From positions 33,214,956 to 33,278,955 of the forward strand of contig OY997594.1 in the NCBI GenBank assembly GCA_963921825.1: a stretch of 64,000 bases of DNA, read 5' to 3'. Shown here piece after piece: positions 24,405 to 35,322 of the stretch. Position numbers and translations under genes: made by a program. The notes below the pieces were generated by a model. The model did no database searches, had not been told where the DNA came from, and was given only the letters and a program-made list of their open reading frames with translations. The DNA comes from Erodium maritimum. Lineage: Eukaryota; Streptophyta; Magnoliopsida; Geraniales; Geraniaceae. How positions within the stretch are numbered: position 1 is the first letter of the stretch; each line of letters starts with the position of its first letter.

Positions 24405-26200
24405 TGAGTAATCACTATGGGATCTAGCTCACATAATTCTCCTTCTGATGATAAGTGAGGCTCTAAAAATGCCAAGATGCTAGTTCCCAAGATGGTAGTG
24501 AGAATAATGTCGTACTTGGTGGCACCTCTGCCACCCTAACACAAGTGAGGTGGTGGTTCTCGCTGACCCCTAACTTGTCATGTTGGCCATCATTAGAGAT
24601 GAGAGTGCTTACCACCCCCACCCCCTTTGAGTCTTGGACGCTCTATTGGAATCCGCTGATCCTTGTGGTTCTGATCCCAGAAAATCGTCCTTGGTCATTT
24701 TCCCAATCTTGTACATGGTCTTCCACTCACCCCATGGGAATGTTTTGGACGGTCCGCTGGAGGAGGTTAGATACTACAAAGGACCTCTCTCGTTCCAACT
24801 ACCTCCATTTGTCCTCCTAGGGTGAAGACTGGTAAGGGGAAGTTTCCTCTCTTGTGAGGATGTATGTGGGCATGTGCTCTTTCTCCTAACAGATTATGCA
24901 TTGTCTTGAGTCGAAGAGCCATCGGTCCCTTCCACCACCTTACCATTTCCCTTACGGTAATAAGGCCTTTCTAAGCCTGATGCCCCACATTCTCTTTAGT
25001 CGCTAGAGCATAACCTTCGCTCTGACCATCCCGAATGCGGGAAGGTCCTCCTTGGGACCACAGACCATGCCCGGATAGTCACGACCATTCTAAATATACA
25101 CCCAGGTATTCCATTCTGGGGTTCGACAATGGCACTCATCAAGATACCCTGAAGACCCGCGCCCAGCAGGAAAGCAGTAGCCATATGGCCAACGCGATTG
25201 TAGTCAAAACAGTTGTCTGGAGGGTACTCATAGGATAAATTCAATAGATTTTGTACCTCAGATTCTGTTTGATGAAACGACAACTAACGTAGTAGAGGAA
25301 GCCATGCATCCAAGCGGACTCTGATACGCATGTAATCCCCCTCAGTTCGTACCATTTGCATTATCATCTACAACCAAGCAAATTCTTAGAGATCCTCCAA
25401 CCCTAAACCTACCGCTATGTTCCAGTCCAACACAGTAAAAATGGTGAACCAGAGCCACATATAGAAATGGGTGAACAAAATGTCCTGGGGTCGCATCTAT
25501 TGTCGAAGATCTACAAAAGACTCGAGATCATTCCCGAGTAATGCGAAAAAAGAAACTGGCGATCCATGAATTCCGGCGATCGCCAAAGTTCTGCCAACCA
25601 ATCCACTAAGTAGTGCCAATAGAAGTTCCAAGGGGACAACATCATCGCCGCCACTTCATAGGCGAAGTTCAGAACGCGTCGACTAACTTTTATCGGGGGT
25701 ACCACCACCTCCAGAATAGAGAGGCCGCCCATCCGTCCACCCAAGTCATCAACCCTTCAGGGGTGGACCCTTAGCGCAACTGGCTCTCTCGGTCGTACAT
25801 CCGGAAATCCTAGACAAGTCTCCATGTGGACTTGGGAGACCCTTTCCGCCGCAACCAATTTAGGTTCCCACTAACTCCGAAAGGATGATGCTCATGGACG
25901 CCTATGCCAAGTTCTCGCTGAGACCCTATCCAAAATCTACCCCCCCCCCCTCAGACCCTTCTCGAATCCCCTCATTGTTCGATTTCTCCACACCCTTTAC
26001 CAGTGTTCTCGCCGCCCTACAGGCTATCCGTGAATTTGTTTCCCCTACCGTCGACCCGTTACACGATCCCCATTAATCCCCTATATGCCTCCTCCCTAGC
26101 CAAAGAACACACTATCGGCATTGCTCGACTTTCTAGAGATATTTGCTGGTTCAAGTCTGTCGTCGTCGGAACAATATTTTCCTAGGCACTCGAGGGACCC
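24405..26200 (-). pseudogene. LINE ORF1-like relic (DUF4283 / zinc-knuckle type)
   Basis: In plants, L1-type LINE ORF1 proteins carry a DUF4283 domain followed by a CCHC-like knuckle. The minus strand here reads MRIRVRLDAWLPLLR, then a linker, then YEYPPDNCFDYNRVGHMATA (about 25350-25150). This is the arrangement RVRLDVxxPLxRG...FxYERLPxFCxxCGxxGH. Further upstream (about 25745-25510) is VVPPIKVSRRVLNFAYEVAAM with several Trp residues, consistent with the DUF4283 part. Many stops and shifts interrupt it. No reverse transcriptase is present next to it, because the left side is cut by the family B retrotransposon. A run of ten or more C lies near 25940. Identification is by motif only. Confidence 0.45.
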
Positions 26201-26677
26201 TCTTTCACCGTCCATCGCTGGGGTTGGGTTGGAGGATCCATTTTCGGAAAACATACTATCCTCATTTTTCTAAAGATAAAAAGATAGGCGCGGACGTGGG
26301 TTTTTTGTTAAAAAAATTAACCATGTAGTTTAATGATTACAAGGTCATAATTCACAAACTACGAGAGATTATTATATTTCCAACATCAGAACAGGGAGTA
26401 GTTTACCATGATTATAAGGTTTTGATTTCATATCTCAATGATCTTTTTCAACTATTTTCAGAACATATGTAATGGAAGAGGATTCTGAAGCGACTCGGTT
26501 GTAAAAGGTGGGGAAATTCAACAAACTTAGGACGATTCGGCTCGGCTATTCACGTGGGGTGTAGAGTCTTACTTCTTTGGCTAATTTTGTTGGCTAGACC
26601 GCTTTTGCCAGCAGTTAGTTGACCAGTTAAGTAGAATCGGTCACGTGACCAATTCTATTAAAAAAATCTATTAAAAA
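26200..26677. other. Stretch without recognised gene
   Basis: AT-rich sequence containing no convincing reading frame, repeat array or element end. Confidence 0.4.
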
Positions 26678-27129
26678 GGTTAAATATTGGTCACGAATAC
26701 TACACTAACCAACGTTTCAAAATGACAAATGCACTATTTTAAGTATTGGTTACGCGATTCTGGTAATAAAAATGAACGGAATATTCTACTCCGCTAGTCA
26801 TATGACCTCATGTATCATTTAATGGATGAAAAATGACGATTTTTCCTTTACTTATTTGGCCTTTATACATTTTATAATTAACATTGTCATTGTACCCTCG
26901 TTATTGTTACTTATAAAATGTATAGAGGTCAAATAATTTAGGGCAAATTAGTCATTTTACCATCATTAAATGACACATGATGTCATATGACTAGCGGAAT
27001 GGAATATTCTGTCTATTTTCACTAATAGAATCGCGTGACCAATACTTAAGGTAGTGCACTTGTCATTTGAAATGTTGGGTAGTGTAATGTTCATGACCAA
27101 CACGTAAGAGTAAGTTTCGATATTTAACC
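26678..27129. mobile_element. Palindromic MITE, copy 1 of a two-copy family
   Basis: About 452 bp. The left arm starts GGTTAAATATTGGTCACGAA and the right arm is its near inverse for at least 170 bp. Both arms contain GTCATATGAC and CCATTAAATGA-type blocks. A second copy in the same orientation lies at 28262-28740. It sits about 140 bp upstream of a degenerate Harbinger-ORF1-like gene. No clear target duplication was found for this copy. Confidence 0.85.
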
Positions 27130-27269
27130 CTCAAAAACAGTAAGCAAAATTCAAAATTTTGTCTATATAAACTGATTCCATCTTCACTTCTCCATCACAC
27201 ATATTCCTCCTCAATACTTTCTATTTGTAACTACATTACCTCTTGTTCTCTCTAGATTCCTCATTTTCT

Positions 27270-28275
27270 CATGGCATACCCTAATAATGATCCCGATTTT
27301 GTTGGTCGCCTTCTCAAGAGAGATCCATGATTTCGGGTGCGTGCCCGACTCTCAAGTGTTATGGGCCCAACACTCTAATGAAATTTTTTGGGGGACCTTT
27401 ACATATCATCACCAATCCATCCATATATATAGTCAGTCGAGAGTCGGGCCTCCAGCCAGTCCCTACCCACCATATAGTGTGGTCGTCATCGATGCCATCA
27501 TCGATCCTTGGAGCTTATTTGACTCCATCCAGTACTGGAAGCTAAAAAAGGAGGAACAAACGGCCCGGAAAGAAGAACTCCTCATTCGTGCATGGATGAA
27601 TCATTACATCGATTCAGACATATTGACTAACCATAAGGGTGAATTTCTTGGAGGGTGTCGCAAATGAGGTTGTTACCATGAGAGTGGGTGACAAACCTCA
27701 GCATCACGGGAAGAATCACAATGATGACTAGATGATCGTGAATATGAATGTGAAGCAGTTCAAGGGGTGTTAGTCAAAGTTCAAGCGCATGTATCAAAAC
27801 TGAAGATCGGATGACCAAATTGTGGTTGACATGGAAGAATACGACCATGAATTCGCTTGGAAACACTGGTGGAAGCTCGTCAAGGATCAGCCTGCATGGT
27901 CGCACAAGTATGATAACGATGTAGACATCATAGGGTCTTTGATCCTGACGGCCTTGGCAACCCCGACTTCCAATATTTCCTTGGCGATCGGAACCTCATC
28001 CGGGTATGGCATGAAGGTCAAAGGGCGGAGAAGGCGATGTGGAAAAGGAAGGCAAGCCGCCTTTTGGGAACTAGTGAGGGTTGCAAAACTACTTGAGATG
28101 CGTAAAATTCTTGGCCCAAGCTGAGAAACATCATACCCGACAAATGAAGGTGCCAGACGACATATTAAAGTAGTATAGAGATATGCAATTTGTCAAACAA
28201 TCCATTGTGTCTCCAGAAGACCTTAAAACCCATGAAGTGCTTATGCAAGACCTAGACAAAAGATTAAATATCGAA
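27270..28275 (+). pseudogene. PIF/Harbinger ORF1-like (Myb/SANT) gene, degenerate
   Basis: PIF/Harbinger elements encode a Myb/SANT-like DNA-binding ORF1 protein that helps the DDE transposase. A TATA-like box (CTATATAAAC, about 27164) precedes an ATG at 27270 (MAYPNNDPDFVGRLLKRDP, then a stop). Later blocks match the family: EELLIRAWMNHYIDSDILTN (Trp-rich SANT start), YDHEFAWKHWWKLVKDQPAW, and a tail VSPEDLKTHEVLMQDLDKRL. Several frameshifts and stops separate them. The tail runs into MITE copy 2, and the sequence beyond it resumes with the same AAAGATTAAATAT and a TAG. No terminal repeats or DDE transposase were found, so it may be an element fragment or an old domesticated copy. Confidence 0.6.
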
Positions 28276-28740
28276 ACTAACTCTTCAGTATTGGTCACGA
28301 ACACTACACTGCCCAATGTTTCAAAATGACAAATGCACTACCTTAAGTATTGGTCACGTGATTTTGTTAGTAAAAATGGACAACATATTTCATTCTGTTA
28401 GTCATATGACCTCAAGTGTCATATAATGGATGTTAAAATGACGTTTTCCCTTAATTATCTACCACTATACATTTTAAAAGGAACATTAAAATTGAACCCT
28501 CGTTATTGTTCCTTATAAAATGTATAGAAGTCAAATACTTAAATACTTAAATGGAAAATGTCATTTTACCATCTATTATATGACACTTGAGGCATATGAC
28601 TAACGGAATGGAATATTCCATCCATTTTTACTAACAAAATCGTGTGCCCAATACTTAAGGTAGTGCATTTGTCATTTTGAAACGTTGGGTAGTGTAGTGT
28701 TCGTGACCAACACTTAAGAATAAATTTCAATATTTAACCC
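28262..28740. mobile_element. Palindromic MITE, copy 2
   Basis: This 479-bp copy has the same sequence family and orientation as 26678-27129. A 13-bp direct repeat AAAGATTAAATAT flanks or overlaps its ends (28259-28271 and 28742-28754). Part of that repeat resembles the terminal sequence itself, so the true duplication may be shorter, for example 9 bp. It interrupts the last codons of the Harbinger-ORF1-like frame. Confidence 0.85.
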
Positions 28741-28754
28741 CAAAGATTAAATAT

Positions 28755-30074
28755 TTAGGGTTTCTATCATGTTGTCTTTATATTTTTAGCTTTTATATAC
28801 TTTTTTTTCATTTTTTTCATTCTTTTTGTCAATTTCATTACGGTTTCAATACAGGTTTTTTTGTGATTCAATCATGTTCTGTAAATAACCTTAGGAGGTG
28901 ACGCGTGTGCATTCTATACTCTTTTTAGAGTCTCTTCACCTCCATTTACGACTATTTTAGTACCATTTTATTAAGGATCATTAGACTTTTCTCTTGTATT
29001 GGATATGTTGTCTCTTGTTACAGTTTTGTAGGTTTCCGAAGCAACAAAAGGGATTAAATGGGAGAAATTCGGTTCTTAGGAGTTTTGGAGTCTAACTTAT
29101 CAACGGTCATAATTTCATCATACAACATCCTATTTCGCATGTAAAATATCAACACAGAGATAAGTTAGAGATCTACAACTTTGGTTTCTGTACCCAGTTC
29201 GATAGACCATCGAGTACCACCGTATCCAACCACTCTATCTGTCGATTACCAAACCATATAGGAATTCTACTGGGTTCGACTTGATCTTTGAAGGTCATAA
29301 CTTCCTCATACGAACTCTGATTTTTGCCCGTAAAATATGAAATCGAAGGGAATTCAGGAATATGCAACTTTGGTATTCTATACAATCAGATGGGCCATCG
29401 TGTACCACCATACCCAATCGATTATATGTCGAGTAAAAAGATATGTATGATTTTCAGAGCCAGTTTCTGGTCGGTTTCCACCCTTTTGGCACCTTTTTTA
29501 GTGGGAGAAAAACTGGGAAACATGACAAACAGGGTGGGAGGAGTTTTGCATGAAATTATGAGCCAAATTACACTACAAATACATGTCTTCTAAGCTTAAG
29601 AAATGTGTGAACATTTAAGATAAGAAATTACGTTACAGGCTTATGAACACATTTGAGTGGCCGGAGAACCATCTTGTAGAGACGAAATCGATAAGATTCA
29701 TTAGTTGAGAGAGAAAAGTATAAGAATTCTATTAAATCAAAAGAAGAAGTTTTTCTCATCATTCCGAGTATTTCAGTATCTCATTTCTTGTATTTGTATG
29801 TTTATAATCTATCTGACAACCATTTTGTATGCATATATCTCAAACATGAGCAACTAAGTTTCGATTCTAAAATTGTAGCTAGTAACGATGTTCCTTTATG
29901 CATTGAGTGAATATTATGTGTTGACGCATGTTGAAAATTTTGGTAAATTTAATTGTATGTACTTTCTCTTAAGTAACAAGGTTCATACAAGTGCAACCTA
30001 AGTATTCGATTTCTACTTGTATGTACTTTCCTTAGATACCAATGTGCATATAGATAATCGATACTTTTCTATAA
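28755..30074. repeat. Non-coding stretch with an internal degenerate duplication
   Basis: No gene recognised. Positions 29100-29260 and 29285-29450 are diverged copies of one unit, with shared blocks GGTCATAA.TTC.TCATAC, GTAAAATAT.AA and CCATCG.GTACCACC. Around 28890-28960 lies an imperfect palindrome bounded by GGAGGTGA and TCACCTCC. The unit style resembles LTR or satellite-like plant repeat DNA, but no element ends were found. Confidence 0.45.
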
Positions 30075-30338
30075 GTGAATTATTATTGGCAAAATCTCTA
30101 CAAAGATAATAGAACGAAGTAAAGAAAGGAGTCACCAAGGAGGCGACCCTCTCAAAAGAACAAAACTGCTCCAAAGAGCAAAAGAAAACCGACCCCAAAC
30201 AGACATAACAGTCCGAACACTCCAAAAAAAACCAAGAAAAAAATACCAAAAACTCCAAGGACTTAACCCAAAGCATATGAACTACCACACCTCTGACATG
30301 TCATCAAACAGCCACCAGGGTCCATACACCAAACCTTA
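30075..30338 (-). pseudogene. LINE relic, 3' end (left piece)
   Basis: The minus strand reads MTCQRCGSSYALGKSLEF followed by a very hydrophobic, Phe-rich tail and ends near a TAATAATAATTC-like tract at about 30080. That fits the 3' end of a plant L1-type LINE. It joins, across the Harbinger insertion (TTA duplicated at 30336-30338 and 53563-53565), to the LINE piece at 53563-55060. The reverse transcriptase part is missing from both pieces, so the LINE carries a large internal deletion. Confidence 0.5.
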
Positions 30339-30627
30339 GAGCATGTACAACGGAACGCCCCTCGCCCCCGACCCGCGCGCGCGCGGTCCGCAGACCTCGG
30401 ACCGACCTGTTGTGGGAGCGAAAAAACGCGGTCCGCGGCCCTTAAACACGCGCTCCCGGGTGCGCTCCTCGCCCCTCGGTTGCTGGCCGGGCGCGCGGTC
30501 CGCGCTCCTCGCTCCCTCGCTTTGCTGGCCCTCTCCCGTGCCGCCACGTGGCCACCCTAGCCGACCGTTTGACAACGGTCACAAACGGCTACAATTTTTT
30601 TAATTAAAAATCAGCAAAATCAAACCC

Positions 30628-30635
30628 TATAAATA
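30628..30635 (+). promoter_or_regulatory. TATA box of the Harbinger ORF1 gene
   Basis: TATAAATA lies 108 bp before the ATG at 30743 and is followed by a CT-rich leader (30640-30740), a common plant core-promoter layout. Inferred from sequence only. Confidence 0.6.
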
Positions 30636-30944
30636 CCCATCCCCCCTTCTCATTTTTTCCACACCAATCCCCACTTTCACTCTCCAACTTCACTCTCCCC
30701 TTCCCAAATTCTCCTCTCTCATTTCAATTATTCTCGTGAAAAATGTCGGGCGACGCAGGGTCCCGTGCACAGTCACCTGGTGACGAAGTCGGATTCAGCG
30801 TCGACGAACTGGCACAGAATTTGCAAGACATTCTAGCGGACAATTGGGACGACTCCGCTTTCTCCCCATACTCGCAATCGGGGTCGAGCTCAGGTAAGTG
30901 CAAACTTATTATTTATGTAACGTAATTTTTTTAATTAATTTTTT

Positions 30945-31011
30945 TGAGGCGAAATCAGCTGAGAACCACAGTTAACGTAGGAACTGTGAGAACTCATCTG
31001 ATCCGTCCACC
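30945..31011. repeat. Left terminal inverted repeat of MULE-B
   Basis: It pairs with 51797-51863 at roughly 70-75% identity. The best block is GTAGGAACTGTGAGAAC, with CTTAAGATAGGAACTGTGAG on the other side. Confidence 0.75.
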
Positions 31012-31091
31012 AACAGCAACCAACAGCCCAGATCAAACCTTTAGCTCCTTCCTATTTTGCACGATTCTTCATCAACGCAGGGGCAAGACTG

Positions 31092-31459
31092 TAACACCCC
31101 GCCGTCCCACACAGGGCCCCACGCGCGGCGATGTTAGGTCTGCAGCCCAATACACCCCAACCCCTCAGGTGTATTGTCCACAGACAAATACCAACCTAGG
31201 TTGTTGGTGAGACTTGAACCCAAGACCTCACCCTTTATAGAATTTCCTTGAGTGATGCTATCACCAATTGAGCTGCAGCTCAATTGGTGATAGCATCACT
31301 CAAGGAAATGCTATAAAGGGTGAGGTCTTGGGTTCAAGTCTCACCAACAACCTAGGTTGGTATTTGTCTATGGACAGTACACCAGAGGGGTTGCGGTGTA
31401 TTGGGCTGCAGACCTAACATCGCCGCGCGTGGGGTCCTGTGTGGGACGGCGGGGTATTA
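31092..31459. mobile_element. Inverted head-to-head dimer of a tRNA-derived SINE (368-bp palindrome)
   Basis: Two arms of 184 bp are near-perfect inverse copies that meet at 31275/31276 in GAGCTGCAGCTC. Each arm, read outward from the centre, begins like a tRNA: an A-box-like GCTCAATTGGTGATAGC and, about 40 bp on, a B-box GGGTTCAAGTC. A non-tRNA body ending near ACGGCGGGGT follows. This is the structure of a plant tRNA-derived SINE with its internal Pol III promoter. There are only about a dozen mismatches between the arms. It lies in the non-coding left side of MULE-B. It is not a functional tRNA, since no acceptor stem can be formed. Confidence 0.75.
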
Positions 31460-31977
31460 TAAATACCGTCAATTCGCCATGCTTCTTCCTCCTAATATCA
31501 GTCATCGCAGTCGTTGTTGTCGCACGATTCAAACAGTTTCGCGCTTCTCTCTCGCCAATTCAACTACAAAACAGGTCAGAAATATTTGCTTTCATGATTT
31601 GATGATCATACAAACACATTCGAGCGACAATTCTCTCTTCTCTACAACCTGAAAATCGTGCTCTGTTTTCTTCTTTCACTGTGCATCGTATAATTCAGCT
31701 GTTTTATCGACGGATCAAGCTCAAAAACAGGTGATAATTTCCTTTCTACTTCATTAGCTCTTCATCTAATCAATTCGACAAAAAAAATATCAAAAATAAT
31801 CTTGTGATTCAAAAATTTGATATCATGCTCTGTTCTACGGTTTATCAACTTTTTTCTGCGAAATCATCTCGTTTATTGCCAGATCAACATGTCTGTGACT
31901 GTGATAAACATGTCCAGTCGTGGCGTAGAGAAGTCGTTGAGAAAATTACAGTTTCTTAGTGATAAAACCTAGCTTCA

Positions 31978-32510
31978 AGTCGCGTTATGTTGATAAATGT
32001 AAGGTTAATAGTTGATAAATGACTCTGCTCTGGTGCTTGTCTGAGTTGATAATCGATGCAGACGTGTGTTGTGTTGTCTGACAACGTTGATAAATCTGTA
32101 GTTATTATGTTGATAAATGTAAGGTTAACAGTTGATAAATGACTCTGGTCTGGTGCTTGTCTGAGTTGATAATCGATGGAGGCACGTGTTGTGTTGTCTG
32201 ACAACGTTGATAAATATATTGTGTTACGTTGATAACTGTGGGATTTAGGGTTGATAATTGACTGCGATGTGGTGTTTGTCTGACTTGATAACCTGATCAG
32301 GCACATGTTGTGTGGTCTGATAAAGATGATAAATCTAGCGCGTCTAGTTGATAAATTTAGGTTTAGGATTGATAAATCTTGTGAACTGATTCTTGTCTAA
32401 GTTGATAACCTATGCAAGAACATGTTGTGTGGACTGAAACAGTTGCTAAGCCTAATGTGTTATGTTGATAAAATATATGTTCGTGAGTTGATAATTGTGT
32501 ATGTACATGT
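31978..32510 (+). repeat. TTGATAA-rich array upstream of the MULE-B transposase
   Basis: About sixteen TTGATAA heptamers lie in some 530 bp, all on the + strand, with no TTATCAA seen. Part of the region is a degenerate tandem repeat of about 120 bp (copies near 31985, 32106 and 32226) that includes TTGTGTTGTCTGACAACGTTG. By chance a given heptamer would be expected about 0.03 times in this length. Confidence 0.85.
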
Positions 32511-32519
32511 GATGCAGTG

Positions 32520-35208
32520 ATGGGAAGCATGGATCATGATGATGCAGAGTTTGGATTTGAATATGAAGATGACGACGAGACTGTTACAGAAACTATAAGC
32601 AGTCAGAAAGTTTGGATCCCTGAATGTGGTGATGAGTTAAAGCCTCGGAAGAATATGAACTTTTCCTCCTTAGAGGAGGGAATTATTTTCTACCAAACGC
32701 ACGCGTTAAATTGTGGGTTTGGGATACGTCGAGGCGCTGAGAAGAAAAAACCAAGGAGTAACACGGTCTTTTTTAAGTACATCTATTGTGCAAGACAAGG
32801 AGAACCATTTGTAGGAGAAATCGAAGGACGTAGCAATGACAAGATAAGAAAGAGGTATAGAATGTCTACACGAACATGTTGTATGGCAAGGATGTCTTTG
32901 AAGGAAACTGAAAATGGATATACTGTATATGAGTTCAGAGAAGACCACAACCACCCGTTATAGTGTAAGCGTGATTTCCAATATCTGAGGTCAAATAGGG
33001 ATTTATCAGCAAGGCACAAGCAGTTTATTATAGACTGCTCAAAGGTTAATTTGGGAGCTACAAAGGCGTTCAATCTTTACAGCCAAATAGTTGGGGGTCC
33101 TAGCAAAGTAGGAGCATGTCCAACTGACTTCAGGAACTTCCAACGGGATCTCAAAGTGTACATTGGAAAGAGTGATGCGCAGATCACAATCGACCAATTC
33201 CATACCAAAGAAGATTATTCTAGCGACTTCTTCTTTGAGTACAAAGTAGATGCTAGTGACCGACTAAGTCACCTTTTTTGGGCTGATTCAAGGTCGAGGA
33301 AGGATTACGAGCTATTTGGTGATACGGTATCGTTTGATTCAACTTATCGATCAAACAAGTAAAATCATTTCTCAGTGTATGATAAATTTTGTTGTTACCT
33401 TGATAAACCATATTGTTTCAATTGACAACCCTGAATCTGGGAATGATAAACCATATTGTTTCAGTTGACAACATGAATCTGGGAATGATAAAACCTTGTT
33501 TGAGGCTTGATAAAAAGTCACTCTCTGTTGATAACTTATTTATTTTTTTTGCAGATACTCGATGGTCTTTACTATGGTGGATAACCATAACAAGTCAATC
33601 ATATTTGGGGCAGCTTTACTAGCCAAAGAGGATGCCGAATCTTTTGTTTGGTTATTCCAAACATTCCTCAAAGCTATGAAAATGAAAGAACCGATCTGTT
33701 TTATAACTGACCAAGACCCAGCAATGAGAAAAGCTTTTGAAGAAGTGTTCGCACAAAGTAGGCATCGCCTGTGTATGTGACACATAATGCAGAAGCTTCC
33801 TTCTAAAGTAAGTTTCATTTTGAATTAATATGGTGATAAATTACAAGTTAGGAGGTGCACATTTGTTTGGTCGAGCGTCATAAATATGTTATTCTTCTTG
33901 CAGGTGCCTCATAATGTATACCATGAGACAAGTTTCAAGAAGAAATTTAAGGCATTGGTGTTGAGTAACTACACTGAAACAAATGAGTTTGAGGTGAGTT
34001 GGAAGTCTTTGATGGAAGAATTCCAACTACATGATCACACTTGGTTGTCTTCTATGTTTGAAATACGGGATAGCTGGATCCCTGCATACTTCCGAGGGCT
34101 GAAAATGGGTCTATTCCTTAGGATTACATCAAGATCAGAGAGCGAGAATAGTGCATTTGGTCAATTCACTGACAGGTACCTTTATGATTGATAAAAATGT
34201 ATCATGTATTATTGATAAATTATGAATTCTTGATTGATAAATATTTATGTAGAGACCATGTTGTTTGCTGGTGATAAATGTTTCATGAAGAAGTGATAAA
34301 TATGCAGTCTTGATTAATAAAAAAAATTGTTGTCCAGGTGCCTTACACTGGTTGAGTTCATGTGGCGTTTTGATACAGTCGTTGAAGGTCAAAGGCAAAA
34401 ACAATTACAGCTGGACTTCCAATCAAGCACCTTAGCTCCAAATTTCATGGTATTATCTGAAATTGAGAAGGACGGTTGGAGGATTTACAGTCGCTCAATC
34501 TTCGACATCATAAAGAAAAGTGTGGTGGGGACAACCTTCAGGTGTGGGATCAAAACTTGTGTTGAAAAGGATGGAAATAAGATATATAACATCGCAAACA
34601 AACATGGGAACAAGACGTTTGTTGTTGTGCAAAGCTTACCTGGGAACCATTGCACATGCTCTTGCATGAGATTTGAAGGATTTGGCATCCCTTGTATGCA
34701 TATTTTCTTGGCTTTGCAAGCATCTATGGTTGATCAAATACCGGAGAGGTTGATCACGCAAAGATGGACAAAGGATGTACGCAAGAATGCTGAAAACTCT
34801 ACAGATTCTGAAGAATTACAACCATCTGCCTATGGTGAGTGTAAGCAAATTATATCAGACATATGCTCGATGCTTCAATCTTGTGTCCTCCATACAGTAG
34901 TGAACGCTGCAAAGTTGAAGGAATTTGCAGAACAAGTAAAAGACTTCAAGAAGCAACTAAATGATGATGAAGTTGATGATTTTGCATCAACCACAACACA
35001 TGAACTTCAGACTTTGACATGGCTTTCTAAACCTTCACAAGTTATTGTCAAGCTCCCACAACAATCAAGGACAAAAGGCTGTGGAAAGAGAATACAATCA
35101 GGGATGGAAAAGTCCATTGAAGAAGCTAAGAAAAGGAAGCGCACTTACAAGGTTTGTGGTGAACCAGGACATGACATCAGGAAATGTCCCCGGAATAACA
35201 AAGAATGA
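32520..35208 (+). pseudogene. FAR1/MULE-type transposase gene of MULE-B
   Basis: Transposase predicted to bind the element ends and cut with a DDE-type domain. Exons: 32520-33358 (FAR1-like DNA-binding region to SFDSTYRSN with the first Asp), 33555-33807 (second Asp in ITDQDPAMRKAF), 33904-34175 (YTETNEFEVSW, likely third acidic residue) and 34338-35208 (SWIM finger CSCMRFEGFGIPCMHIF and a C-terminal knuckle). Introns are GT/AG and contain TTGATAA motifs. ATG 32520 follows a CAG, so a non-coding 5' exon is possible. Breaks: TAG at 32961-32963 where MULE-A has Gln, and TGA at 33778-33780 at the Trp of LCMWH, shared with MULE-A. The knuckle's first Cys is Tyr (TYKVCGEPGHDIRKC). Not functional as read. 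Confidence 0.88.
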
Positions 35209-35322
35209 AGTGATAAATCTTTTAATTCTGTTGATAAACTATGTTCAAAAGGTTGATAATAGGTGTGTTTCTTACTACTGACTCTGTCAGGTTCACAACC
35301 TGTGCAACGTTCAAACTTTATT
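35209..35322 (+). repeat. Spacer 3' of the MULE-B transposase (left of the retrotransposon)
   Basis: Non-coding, with two TTGATAA copies and one GTGATAAAT. Its continuation lies at 45897, beyond the nested retrotransposon. Confidence 0.7.

Noticed and set aside
30263-30603. Open frames on both strands across the left end of the Harbinger element
   Set aside because: They span the element boundary and a GC-rich leader; no domain, and the TATA box and true ATG lie downstream.
31200-31350. Possible tRNA genes
   Set aside because: A-box and B-box are present, but the flanks cannot form an acceptor stem and the sequence continues as a SINE body in two inverted copies.
31978-32510. CRISPR-like or satellite array because of regularly recurring TTGATAA
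   Set aside because: Spacing is irregular, the repeat is only 7-8 bp, the genome is a plant, and the motif extends over the whole element including introns.
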